Shown here: one piece after another, positions 16,793 to 24,291 of the stretch
Position numbering within the stretch: the stretch's first letter is position 1
How the letters are laid out: the number at the start of each line of letters is the position of its first letter
Origin: DATMMS01 sp036824145
GTDB taxonomy: Bacteria; Chloroflexota; Dormibacteria; DASZGP01
Direction of reading: 5' to 3'
DNA length: 64,000 nt
Assembly: GCA_036824145.1 (NCBI GenBank)
Contig: DAITAT010000002.1
Span: 17,581-81,580 of the forward strand
Program-made: the position numbers and the translations under genes
The notes under the pieces: generated by a model
Told to the model about the DNA's origin: nothing
The model's input: only the letters and a program-made list of their open reading frames with translations
Databases searched by the model: none

Positions 16793-18535
16793 CTAGTCCC
16801 GGCTGAGAACCCGAGCCCCGAGAATGGCGGCGATCTCTTCGGGCCTCATCGCGCCCCGGTCGCCGACGTGGCGCTCGCGCAGGCTGACGGTGCCGGCTTC
16901 CTCGTCACGACCGCCGCAGACGCCCACGAAGGGGGTCTTCTGGAGCTCGGAGTCGCGGATCTTGGCCTGCATCCGCTCGGGGCGCGAGTCGATCTCCACC
17001 CGCATGCCCTCTCCCCGAAAGAACGCCGCTTGCTTTTCCACGTACTCCAGGTTCTTGTCGGAGATCGGGATCAGGAGCAGCTGCACGGGCGCGATCCAGA
17101 GCGGGAAATCGCCGGCGAAGTGCTCGATCAGGAAGGCGAAGAAGCGCTCCAGGCTGCCGATGGGGGCACGGTGAATCATCATCGGCCGCTGCATCGAGCC
17201 GTCGGCGGCGGCGTACTCCAGGCCGAATCGCTCCGGCAGGTTGAAGTCCAGCTGGGTGGTCGAGGCGCTGAACTCGCGACCGAGGGCGTCGCGGATCTGC
17301 ACGTCCAGCTTGGGACCGTAGAAGGCAGCCTCTCCGGGCGCCTCCTCGAAGGGATGGCCGACCTCCAGCAGCGCCCCCCGGATGGCCTCCTCGGCAAGCT
17401 CCCAGGCGGCCGGGTCGCCCATGAACTTGTCGCTGTCGTCGTGCAAGGAGAGGCGGAACTTGAAGTCCTCGATTTTCAGCGCCTGGTAGAGGTCAAGGAT
17501 CAGCTCGGTGCTGGCGATGAACTCCTGCTTGACCTGCGCCTGGGTGCAGAAGATGTGGGCGTCGTTGATCGTGAAGCCGCGCACCCGCATCAGCCCGCTG
17601 AGCTCGCCCGACTTCTCGTAGCGGTAGACCGTGCCCAGCTCGGCAATGCGCATCGGCAGTTCGCGATAGCTGTGCCGGTCGTGCTGGAAGATCCGGATGT
17701 GATGCGGGCAGTTCATCGGCCGCAGGATGTAGGTTTCGTCCTCCACCCCGAAACCGGCGAACATGGAGTCTTTATACGACTGCAGGTGGCCCGAGGTGCG
17801 ATAGAGCTCCTCATTGGCGATGTGCGGGGTGTACACATGCTGGTATCCACCGTGGCGCTCCGCGTCGAGGATGTACTCCTCGAGCAGACGCCGCACGGTG
17901 GCGCCCCTCGGCAGCCACAGCGGCAGGCCCTTGCCCACCTTCTCGTCAATGAAGAACAGCTCCAGCTCCCGGCCCAGCTTCTTGTGGTCGCGCTCGCGGG
18001 CCAGCTCCAGGCGGTGGAAGTAATCCTCCAACTCCTCGGCGCTGTTCCAGGCGGTGCCGTAGACGCGCTGCAGCATCTGGTTGCGCTCGTCGCCGCGCCA
18101 GTAGGCTCCCGCGACCCTGGTCAGCTTGAAGTGCTGGATCTGGCCGGCGTCGGCCACGTGGGGTCCGCGGCAGAGGTCCAGGAAATCGCCGGTGCGATAG
18201 AGGCTGACCTCCTTCTCCTCGGCGGCCTCGCCTTCAGTAAGGATCTCGATCTTGTAGCTCTGCCCGAGATCTTTGAAGGCCTTCACCGCCGCGACTTTGT
18301 CGACGATCTCCTGGACGTAGTTCGGGCGCCGCCCGGCGATCTCTTTCATCCTGGCCTCGATCGCCGGAAGCTCCTCTTCCTTGATCGGGCGGCCGAGATC
18401 GAAATCGTAGTAAAAGCCATCTTCGATGGTCGGGCCGATGGCGTACTTGGCGTCGGGGTACAGCTCACGCACCGCCGCAGCCATCAGGTGGGCGGCGGAG
18501 TGGCGCAGGACGTCGAGATCCACGGGCTGAGACAT
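16793..18535 (-). CDS. thrS: Threonyl-tRNA synthetase lacking the TGS domain
   Basis: Class II synthetase. The 580-residue product begins directly with the editing domain: H12 and H16 form the HxxxH motif in RHSAAHLM, and the second zinc-like motif is CRGPH. The catalytic core (NCPHHIRIFQHD, motif 3 GSLERFFAFLIEHF region) and the anticodon-binding domain follow. The N-terminal TGS (N1) domain of about 60 residues, present in E. coli ThrRS, is absent. ATG 18535 is 7 bases downstream of TAGACT with no Shine-Dalgarno, and no T-box leader is present. Confidence 0.96.
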   Translation of the reverse strand: MSQPVDLDVLRHSAAHLMAAAVRELYPDAKYAIGPTIEDGFYYDFDLGRPIKEEELPAIEARMKEIAGRRPNYVQEIVDKVAAVKAFKDLGQSYKIEILTEGEAAEEKEVSLYRTGDFLDLCRGPHVADAGQIQHFKLTRVAGAYWRGDERNQMLQRVYGTAWNSAEELEDYFHRLELARERDHKKLGRELELFFIDEKVGKGLPLWLPRGATVRRLLEEYILDAERHGGYQHVYTPHIANEELYRTSGHLQSYKDSMFAGFGVEDETYILRPMNCPHHIRIFQHDRHSYRELPMRIAELGTVYRYEKSGELSGLMRVRGFTINDAHIFCTQAQVKQEFIASTELILDLYQALKIEDFKFRLSLHDDSDKFMGDPAAWELAEEAIRGALLEVGHPFEEAPGEAAFYGPKLDVQIRDALGREFSASTTQLDFNLPERFGLEYAAADGSMQRPMMIHRAPIGSLERFFAFLIEHFAGDFPLWIAPVQLLLIPISDKNLEYVEKQAAFFRGEGMRVEIDSRPERMQAKIRDSELQKTPFVGVCGGRDEEAGTVSLRERHVGDRGAMRPEEIAAILGARVLSRD

Positions 18536-18542
18536 GGCTGAG

Positions 18543-18548
18543 AGTCTA
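18543..18548 (-). promoter_or_regulatory. -10-like TAGACT before thrS, probable leaderless start
   Basis: TAGACT ends 7 bases before ATG 18535. Hexamer and spacing are identical to those before yebC, and the 7-base spacer also ends in CC. No Shine-Dalgarno precedes the gene. Confidence 0.5.
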
Positions 18549-18589
18549 GTCAGCGGCCGGATCCGGCGCCCGGCGGGGACAGGTCCGGG

Positions 18590-18856
18590 CTAGCCGGCCG
18601 CGAGTCGCGAGAGACCGGCGGGGGCGTCCTCGACACCGATGCAGACCGCCGCCAGGGCTGATTCCTCACCGGCCCAGACAGCCAGGTCCAGCTGCTTTGC
18701 CATGGGAAGAATTCGCCGGCGCCAGGACTGTCGGAGACGTTCATTTCGCTCAGGATCACTGGTGCAGCAGGACCGGCTGCAGTACTTGTTGGTGGGCTTC
18801 TTTACGGATTCGTCGCAGCCGCGACGGGCGCACTGACGTAGACCCGAAGACACCAT
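18590..18856 (-). CDS. Small zinc-ribbon-like protein of unknown function
   Basis: An 88-residue protein, not recognised by name. Near its N-terminus it has C-x4-C, then 11 residues, then C-x3-C followed by one more Cys (CARRGC and YCSRSCC), a likely zinc-binding ribbon. A basic helix (ERNERLRQSWRRRI) follows, then an acidic/alanine C-terminal part. The start is ATG 18856, with AAGGGG about 5 bases upstream. A TTGACA/TATCAT promoter candidate lies 66 bases further up. It is 54 bases upstream of thrS. Nucleic acid binding is plausible but unproven. Confidence 0.62.
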   Translation of the reverse strand: MVSSGLRQCARRGCDESVKKPTNKYCSRSCCTSDPERNERLRQSWRRRILPMAKQLDLAVWAGEESALAAVCIGVEDAPAGLSRLAAG

Positions 18857-18922
18857 TGACACCCCTTGAACAATCCCTCCTCGGCCCGATGGGTCGAGGT
18901 ACCCGTGCATGATTACCGGTGC

Positions 18923-18953
18923 ATGATAGTCCTCACCCTCTGCGCCATGTCAA
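18923..18953 (-). promoter_or_regulatory. Candidate sigma-70-type promoter for the zinc-ribbon gene
   Basis: On the minus strand TTGACA (18948-18953) is followed after 19 bases by TATCAT (18923-18928). The spacer is two bases longer than ideal. The predicted transcript would have a 5' leader of about 60 bases ending at the AAGGGG ribosome binding site. Confidence 0.45.
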
Positions 18954-19015
18954 TGCATGACGCAGCGCAACATGTGACACGTTCGCAGCGCCGGAAAAAT
19001 GATTTCCACGCTCAC

Positions 19016-19044
19016 TGTGAACAACCTGTGGACCATGGGGACAA
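19016..19044 (+). repeat. Three tandem DnaA-box-like 9-mers
   Basis: Positions 19016-19024 read TGTGAACAA, 19027-19035 TGTGGACCA and 19036-19044 TGGGGACAA. Each differs by one base from TGTGGACAA, the high-GC form of the DnaA box. They have the same orientation and are spaced by 2 and 0 bases. dnaA and dnaN are not nearby, so this is more likely a DnaA titration or regulatory site, or chance, than an origin. Confidence 0.35.
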
Positions 19045-19210
19045 GGCCTGGCGGCGCGATCTTGGCGCCATCCGCGGGTGGCTCAATGGGCAGCAAGACC
19101 GCCAGTTACGGACTCAGCTTTGGCGGCCTCAAACTGTGACACGCCAGCATGCAACAGCGTGGTTGAGGTGGCCGAATCCGCGGGTTTGCGTCTAGGCGGC
19201 GGCCAGTCGG

Positions 19211-20434
19211 CTAGCTGATCCGGGTCAGTCGCCAGCGAAGGCCAGGCTTCTCCATCGCCGGGGCGGTGGTCAGGGGAACGCTGGTGACCTGCTCTCCGAG
19301 GCTGAGGCTCAGGTGGCCGACCCGGCGGCCCGCCTCCACAGGCGCCGTCACCGATGCCAGCGTCAGGCTGCGGCGCAGCTTCATCCCGGGCCAGTTGAAG
19401 TAGCTGACCCGGCGACTGCCTTTGACGCCGGACTTGCTGCCCCACGGCGTGCTGTAGGTGGCGACTACGGCACCCTCGGCAAGGTAGCTCTGGTATTGCA
19501 CGGCCGGCTTGACCGAGTCGATCAGGGCCATCGTGACTTTGAAGGCGTCGGCGAGGGTGTCCTGGCCCATGACCGCCCCGTAAATGACATACGTTTGTGG
19601 GCCGGTCGTTTGCTTGGAGGCGAAGACAAAGTTCGAAATCGGCGGCGAGCCGGTGGCCGTCCCAATCCCAGAGCCGGTCTTGATGCCGATGATCCCGTCC
19701 TGGCCGAGGATGGAGTTGACGTTGTAGACGACCCCCGCCATAGGCAGGTTGGCCTGGGGCTCACCGACCACCTTGGCGATGACCTTGTTCTTCATCGCCG
19801 CGACCGCGATCCGGAAGAGGTCGCGGGGGGTGCTGACGGTCTTGGGGGAGACACCGGCGGGGTCCTCGAAGTGAGTGTTGGCGAGGTGCATCGCGACCGC
19901 CCGCGCATTCATTTTCTTGATCATCGCGTAAACCGATCCCGCATCCCACTTTCCGAGGACGGCAGCGATGTTGTTGCCTGATGGGATCAGCAGGCCCTGG
20001 AGCGCATCGAACTCGGTGATCTGCTCCCCGGCGCCCACCTTGAGGACCGACTCACCGGCGGCCAGGCGAGCCTGGTAGTCGGCCACGTCAGCCGAGTCGA
20101 TGATGATCGTGGGCCCGGTGTCATCGACGGCCAGCGGCTTGTCCTCAGCGACCACCAGGGCTGTCATCAGCTTGGCCACACTTGCCATCGGCAGCGCCTG
20201 CTCCTGCGGGGAAGCTGCCACGATGCCGAGCTCTGCTGTGCCCACCGCCGCCTCGCCTTTCGCCGGCAACGGGATCGAAGGCGGAGCGCCCGGGACCAGG
20301 TCGGATGTCGGAACCGAAGGCGTCGCTGCTACCACGGGCAGGGGTCGGACCAGCTGGAAGGCCACCAGGGCGACGATCACCACCAGCGCCACGATCAGCC
20401 AGACCTTGCGTGGGATGACGCGCGCGCCATTCAT
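19211..20434 (-). CDS. D-alanyl-D-alanine carboxypeptidase (peptidase S11, DacA/PBP5-like)
   Basis: Trims the terminal D-alanine of peptidoglycan pentapeptides at the outer face of the membrane. An N-terminal membrane anchor or signal (about residues 10-38) precedes the penicillin-binding fold with SVAK at 85-88, PSGNN and IKTGSG as the three active-site motifs. A C-terminal beta domain follows. ATG 20434 has GGAG eight bases upstream and is preferred to TTG 20440. It lies 26 bases downstream of the ABC permease, and all three genes probably share a transcript. Confidence 0.93.
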   Translation of the reverse strand: MNGARVIPRKVWLIVALVVIVALVAFQLVRPLPVVAATPSVPTSDLVPGAPPSIPLPAKGEAAVGTAELGIVAASPQEQALPMASVAKLMTALVVAEDKPLAVDDTGPTIIIDSADVADYQARLAAGESVLKVGAGEQITEFDALQGLLIPSGNNIAAVLGKWDAGSVYAMIKKMNARAVAMHLANTHFEDPAGVSPKTVSTPRDLFRIAVAAMKNKVIAKVVGEPQANLPMAGVVYNVNSILGQDGIIGIKTGSGIGTATGSPPISNFVFASKQTTGPQTYVIYGAVMGQDTLADAFKVTMALIDSVKPAVQYQSYLAEGAVVATYSTPWGSKSGVKGSRRVSYFNWPGMKLRRSLTLASVTAPVEAGRRVGHLSLSLGEQVTSVPLTTAPAMEKPGLRWRLTRIS

Positions 20435-20460
20435 TGGCAAGACTCCACCATCATCACCCC

Positions 20461-21312
20461 TCAGGCCAGGTCGCGACGCGTGACGAGGACGGACGAGATC
20501 AGGAGGAAGGCGATGGTGAAGGCGACCAGAACGATCACCGCCTGGGCCGGGTCGACCAGCGCGGTCTGCGATGCGCCGAGGCGGCCCCGGATCGCCTGCC
20601 CGAAAGCGTCGGTGAGAGACTGGGCATTGGCACCCGGGAACGCCTTCTCGATGCTCCTGAGGGTCGCGTTGCTGCCGAAGATGCCAAAGATCAGACCTTC
20701 AACGACGAAGCCGTAGACCAGCCCGATGCCGACCGCCAGCGCCGACTGCTGGCAGATGACCGCCAGCAGGACGCCGAAGCCGGTCCAGACCACCAGGATC
20801 AACCACAGTGCGCCGGTTGCCTCGGCGATCGTCAACAGGTCGGGCCACTGAAGCGCCTGGCCGTCGAGGAGCGCCAGGACGGTGCTCGAGGCGGCTGACG
20901 CCGCCAGCACCAGCCCAGCGAGGACCAGCGAGACCACGACCAGGGCCCAGAACTTGGCTACGAAGACGGTGAGGCGGCTCGGCTTCTGGGTGAAGATCGT
21001 CTTGAGGGTGCCCCAGCCATACTCGCTGCCCATCGCCAGCACGCCCAGGATGATGGCGATCGACGCCCCCAGGCCGTTGGCGTTGGAGAGCGCCACGCGA
21101 TGGAAGTGTTGCGGATACAGGGCGCGGATCAGGGCGGCCGGGGTGGTGCCAGTGGGCAGCGACCGGGCGAAATTGGGTGGCGGGTTCTTGTAGATCACGT
21201 ACGTAAGCACGTAGGTGAGCAGCACCACAATGAGGAGGAAGATGATGGCCAGGACCCGGATCGCCCAGCGCTTGCGCAGCTTGAACATCTCGGCCGAGAA
21301 GCTTCCCCACAT
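20461..21312 (-). CDS. ABC transporter permease (ABC-2 type)
   Basis: 283-residue membrane protein with six predicted hydrophobic segments (starting near residues 18, 85, 120, 165, 195 and 255) and an extracytoplasmic loop after the first. The motif GSEYGWGTLKTIFTQKPSR is typical of ABC-2 permeases of the bacitracin/lantibiotic-export or NatB type. It overlaps the ATPase gene by one base (TGATG), so the two form one transporter. The substrate cannot be told. Confidence 0.85.
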   Translation of the reverse strand: MWGSFSAEMFKLRKRWAIRVLAIIFLLIVVLLTYVLTYVIYKNPPPNFARSLPTGTTPAALIRALYPQHFHRVALSNANGLGASIAIILGVLAMGSEYGWGTLKTIFTQKPSRLTVFVAKFWALVVVSLVLAGLVLAASAASSTVLALLDGQALQWPDLLTIAEATGALWLILVVWTGFGVLLAVICQQSALAVGIGLVYGFVVEGLIFGIFGSNATLRSIEKAFPGANAQSLTDAFGQAIRGRLGASQTALVDPAQAVIVLVAFTIAFLLISSVLVTRRDLA

Positions 21313-22289
21313 CAGCCTTCACCCTTGGCCGCGGGCGCGGGCGCTGCGGCCTCCGGACCGGGCGCTTCGGCGCCGTCGCCGGTGAGCTGCAGGAAGATGT
21401 CCTCTAGCGAACGCGCGGACGGACGCAGCTCGGTGACGTCGATGCCGGCATTGACCAGGATGCGGTTGATCTCGGCGGCCCGGGCTGGGGGAACGTCGAG
21501 ACGGAACTTGCCGTCCTCGAGATGCACGCTCTCGGGTCCGAGAATGCGGACCAGGACCACGCCGGCGTTCTGCTCGGGAGCGGCGGTGATTGTCAGCCCT
21601 GTCTGCCCGCGAAGCTCCTCGACGGTTCCTTCGGCGACCAGGCGCCCGCGCAGGATGACCCCGACGCGGTCGCAAATCTGTTCAACTTCCGCAAGCTGGT
21701 GGCTGGACAGCAGCACGGTGCGCTCGCCCTGGCCCAAACCCCGAACCAGGTCGCGCATCTCGACGATGCCTTGGGGGTCAAGCCCGTTGCTGGGCTCGTC
21801 GAGGATCAGCAGGTCCGGGTCCTTCAGCAGCGCCGCCGCCACCCCCAGGCGCTGCTTCATACCCAGTGAGTAGGTCGAGTACTTGTCGTGCGCACGATCG
21901 GTGAGGTCGACCTCTTGCAGCACCTTCTCGATGCGGTCCTTGCCAATGCCGGCGTAGCAGGCCAGCGCCTTGAGGTTGTCGCGTGCCGAGAGGTAGGGGT
22001 AGAAGGCAGGCGCCTCGACCAGGCTGCCCACCTGGCTGAGAACGTGGCCGGGAATGGCGCCCAGGACCACAGCAGTTCCGGAGGTGGGTCGCATCAGTCC
22101 CACCAGCATCCGCATGGTGGTGGTTTTGCCGGCTCCGTTGGGCCCGAGGAAGCCGTACACCTCGCCCTTGTGGACGTTCAGGTCGAGGTTGTCGACCGCG
22201 AGGATGCCGTTGCGGTAGCGCTTGGTGAGACCGTGGGTCTCGATTGCGAGTTCGATCAGTAGCTCCCTGATAAGGTCCCGGTCTCCCAC
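21312..22289 (-). CDS. ABC transporter ATP-binding protein
   Basis: ATPase of the exporter with the adjacent permease. Walker A is GPNGAGKTT, the signature is YSLGMKQRLG (a YSxGM variant common in drug exporters), Walker B is LLILDEPSNGLDP, and the switch His is in LLSSHQLAEVE. A C-terminal extension of about 100 residues ends in an alanine/proline/glutamate tail. The start is GTG 22289; TAGAAT lies 9 bases upstream and no Shine-Dalgarno is visible. The N-terminus is therefore less certain than the rest. Confidence 0.92.
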   Translation of the reverse strand: MGDRDLIRELLIELAIETHGLTKRYRNGILAVDNLDLNVHKGEVYGFLGPNGAGKTTTMRMLVGLMRPTSGTAVVLGAIPGHVLSQVGSLVEAPAFYPYLSARDNLKALACYAGIGKDRIEKVLQEVDLTDRAHDKYSTYSLGMKQRLGVAAALLKDPDLLILDEPSNGLDPQGIVEMRDLVRGLGQGERTVLLSSHQLAEVEQICDRVGVILRGRLVAEGTVEELRGQTGLTITAAPEQNAGVVLVRILGPESVHLEDGKFRLDVPPARAAEINRILVNAGIDVTELRPSARSLEDIFLQLTGDGAEAPGPEAAAPAPAAKGEG

Positions 22290-22298
22290 CCGGGCCCG

Positions 22299-22304
22299 AT
22301 TCTA
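22299..22304 (-). promoter_or_regulatory. -10-like TAGAAT before the ABC ATPase
   Basis: TAGAAT sits in the 27-base spacer after the DinB gene, 9 bases before GTG 22289. The arrangement fits a leaderless or near-leaderless transcript. Confidence 0.42.
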
Positions 22305-22316
22305 CCGATCGCCGTT

Positions 22317-22787
22317 TTAGCCGAGTAGTCCTCGAGATTGGAGGATCTCGCGGATCTGCTCCGCGTGCTGGCCGATATGACCAACCCAGACCATCGTCCA
22401 GCCCTCAACCGGGATCACTCCCAGGGGCGGGACGTCGAGCTCCTTCTCCAACACTTCCGGCGGGAGCGCGGAGAAGCACTCCTCCAGCGCCGTTTGGAGG
22501 CTGACCATCCGATCCGCCGCCTCCTGGGACGAGTGCGGCGTGGCCCCGATCGCGTCGTGGCCGATCTCCTCGCGGAACATGTGCTGCCCGCTGGGGCGGT
22601 AGCGCATCCTCTCGGCGGCCGCAATCGACGTCAGACCCGCGAGGTGAATGTGGGACACGACCTGGGCGATGGTGTGGCCGCCATCAGGGTGAGCCCGGTG
22701 CAGGTCGGCGTCGCTCAAGCCCCGGAGCAGGGTCTCCAGCTCGCCGAGGATCTCCCCCGCCGTCTCGACCGCCATCGACTCGGGCAC
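22317..22787 (-). CDS. DinB-family putative metal-dependent enzyme
   Basis: About 156 residues, four-helix bundle family. Histidines typical of DinB/DUF664 metal sites are present: one in HIHLAG and two in GHIGQHAEQI near the C-terminus. The family includes thiol-transferases and many uncharacterised members, so no substrate is assigned. GTG 22787 is preferred because TAGAAT ends 7 bases before it and overlaps the alternative ATG 22796. It begins 28 bases after the tRNA-Val gene and precedes the ABC transporter. Confidence 0.75.
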   Translation of the reverse strand: MPESMAVETAGEILGELETLLRGLSDADLHRAHPDGGHTIAQVVSHIHLAGLTSIAAAERMRYRPSGQHMFREEIGHDAIGATPHSSQEAADRMVSLQTALEECFSALPPEVLEKELDVPPLGVIPVEGWTMVWVGHIGQHAEQIREILQSRGLLG

Positions 22788-22794
22788 AGCGGCC

Positions 22795-22800
22795 ATTCTA
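22795..22800 (-). promoter_or_regulatory. -10-like TAGAAT before the DinB gene
   Basis: TAGAAT lies 7 bases before GTG 22787 and 15 bases after the tRNA-Val gene. It covers the alternative ATG 22796, which argues for the GTG start if the promoter is real. Confidence 0.38.
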
Positions 22801-22814
22801 AGCAGGTGAAGGGC

Positions 22815-22889
22815 TGGTGGGCGGCGCTGGATTTGAACCAGCGACCCCTACGATGTCAACGTAGTGCTCTACCCCTGAGCTAGCCGCCC
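22815..22889 (-). tRNA. tRNA-Val (anticodon GAC)
   Basis: The minus strand folds as a full cloverleaf of 75 bases. The acceptor stem is GGGCGGC paired with GCCGCCC, the anticodon arm is CTACG-TTGACAT-CGTAG, giving anticodon GAC, and the T arm contains GGTTCAAATCC. The 3' CCA is encoded. GAC reads GUC and GUU valine codons. It sits between the MFS transporter gene and the DinB gene, all on the minus strand. Confidence 0.96.
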
Positions 22890-22903
22890 GCAAGTCGGAG
22901 CAG

Positions 22904-22909
22904 ATTCTA
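22904..22909 (-). promoter_or_regulatory. -10-like TAGAAT upstream of tRNA-Val
   Basis: TAGAAT lies 14 bases before the mature tRNA 5' end, just after the MFS stop codon. The distance suits a short 5' leader removed by RNase P. It supports TAGAAT/TAGACT as a common -10 form in this genome. Confidence 0.45.
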
Positions 22910-22917
22910 GTGGAACG

Positions 22918-24291
22918 CTATTCGGCAGGGGCCAGGGTGCCGCGACGGCGGGCCAGCCAGCGCGCCATCACCGGCAGGACGACCACGCTCGACAGGATCA
23001 TCCCCAGCAGCACCAGCACCAGGTTGAGGCCGAAGGTATCCGCCGCCAGGCCGGCCAGGAAGAGTGGGATGGCGATGGCCAGGTTGAGGACTGTGAACAT
23101 GGCGCCGAAGGTGCGCCCTCGCTGTTCGGGCGCGGTGGACTCCTGGAGCAGGGTGACCGCGGGGATGAAGACCGCCCCGAACGCGGCTCCGAAGAAACCA
23201 CCAACCACCGCTGCGAAAGCCAGGAAGAATCCCTTGGCGTGGAGAACGGACAGCCCGTAGGGGCCTATCCCCATCAGGAAAAGCATGACCCCAAGCGCCA
23301 GCATGCCCTGTGTGATCAGGTTGTCCCGGTTGGCGACGTGGCCACGGCCGAGGTAGACGGCGACCGCGCCCATGCCCAGCGCGGCGGGCACCAGGATGAT
23401 GTAGGAGTCGCGCGGATCAAGGTTGAGGACGGTCTTCATGTAGCCCTGCGACAGCGTGAAGATCGTGAAAATCAGCATTACGGCGAGCCCCAGCTGGCCG
23501 AACGAGCGAAGCAGCTGTGGCCGCTCGCGGATGAAGGTCACGGTCTCGGTCACGGCGCGCCAGACGCGGGTCAGCTCGTTCACCTGGACACGCTGGTGCT
23601 TTTCGGTTATGGCCGCTGAGAGCTGGGTCCGCATCAGGTAGTTGAAGACCGCGGCGGAGGCGAACAGTCCGGCGGCGACAAAGTATGGAGCGGTCGAGCC
23701 GAAGAGCCGCACCAGCACCGACGAAATCGGGAGTCCCACCACCAGCGTGACGACGATGGTCAGCGTGAAGACGGACGTTGCCGTGACCAGGCTGCGCTTG
23801 GGCATGATGAAGGGCAGCGACGACGCCTCGGCGGGGGCGAAGAACTGGCCCACGCTGCTGAACAGCAGGGTGATAACGAGCAGGTGCCAGGTGACGCCCT
23901 GGAAGTATGGGATCAACGACAGGATGGGCACCATCAGGATCAGCCCGGCTCGGATCAGGTTGGTCAGCATCATCAGGTGACGCTTGTCAACGCGGTCGGC
24001 GTACACCCCCGCGATGGGGCTGAGCAGCACTGACGGTGAGGTGTAGGCCAGCAGGACAATCGCCTCCTGGGTGTTGGCGCCCGAACGCTGGTAGGTCACC
24101 GTCAGCAGCGAGTAGACGAGGAACTTGTCCGCCAGCTGGCTGGTGATCTGCGAGGCCCAGATGAGACGGAACTCGCTGTTGATGAGCAGCTCTTTGAAAC
24201 CGCCCCTATGGATCTCGGCCGGCCTGGTGGCGGCCTGAGCCCCCATCGGGAGTTCGATTCCAGGTTCTTTGCTCTGTTCGTTCTCGGCCAT
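22918..24291 (-). CDS. MFS transporter
   Basis: 457-residue major facilitator protein with about twelve hydrophobic segments after a cytoplasmic N-terminus. The motif GVYADRVDKRHLMM after helix 2 is the MFS loop-2/3 signature; the arrangement resembles the EntS/MFS_3 group of exporters. The start is ATG 24291, overlapping the rsmA stop by one base (TGATG). The frame stays open upstream to 24699 only as a shadow of rsmA. It ends the long 28-gene run. The substrate is unknown. Confidence 0.87.
   Translation of the reverse strand: MAENEQSKEPGIELPMGAQAATRPAEIHRGGFKELLINSEFRLIWASQITSQLADKFLVYSLLTVTYQRSGANTQEAIVLLAYTSPSVLLSPIAGVYADRVDKRHLMMLTNLIRAGLILMVPILSLIPYFQGVTWHLLVITLLFSSVGQFFAPAEASSLPFIMPKRSLVTATSVFTLTIVVTLVVGLPISSVLVRLFGSTAPYFVAAGLFASAAVFNYLMRTQLSAAITEKHQRVQVNELTRVWRAVTETVTFIRERPQLLRSFGQLGLAVMLIFTIFTLSQGYMKTVLNLDPRDSYIILVPAALGMGAVAVYLGRGHVANRDNLITQGMLALGVMLFLMGIGPYGLSVLHAKGFFLAFAAVVGGFFGAAFGAVFIPAVTLLQESTAPEQRGRTFGAMFTVLNLAIAIPLFLAGLAADTFGLNLVLVLLGMILSSVVVLPVMARWLARRRGTLAPAE

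Larger units (their letters stand above)
18857..19210. other. Longest non-coding interval, with promoter and DnaA-box-like cluster
   Basis: 354 bases between the end of the D,D-carboxypeptidase gene and the small zinc-ribbon gene. It holds a minus-strand promoter candidate (18923-18953) and three near-matches to a high-GC DnaA box in a row (19016-19044). The rest shows no convincing gene. A 109-codon plus-strand frame crosses it but has no recognisable domain and no ribosome binding site. No terminator with a U tract was seen after the carboxypeptidase. Confidence 0.5.

Noticed and set aside
16124..18541. 805-codon plus-strand frame opposite thrS and infC
   Set aside because: Antisense shadow of thrS; no recognisable domain and it crosses the infC leader.
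18973..19142. Two copies of TGTGACAC at 18973-18980 and 19135-19142
   Set aside because: Eight-base matches 162 bases apart are expected by chance, and no regulator gene is nearby.
18866..19195. 109-codon plus-strand frame in the long intergenic interval
   Set aside because: No ribosome binding site, no domain, and it runs opposite a supported minus-strand promoter and gene start.
18857..19210. Chromosomal replication origin
   Set aside because: Only three imperfect DnaA-like boxes, no AT-rich region, and neither dnaA nor dnaN nearby.
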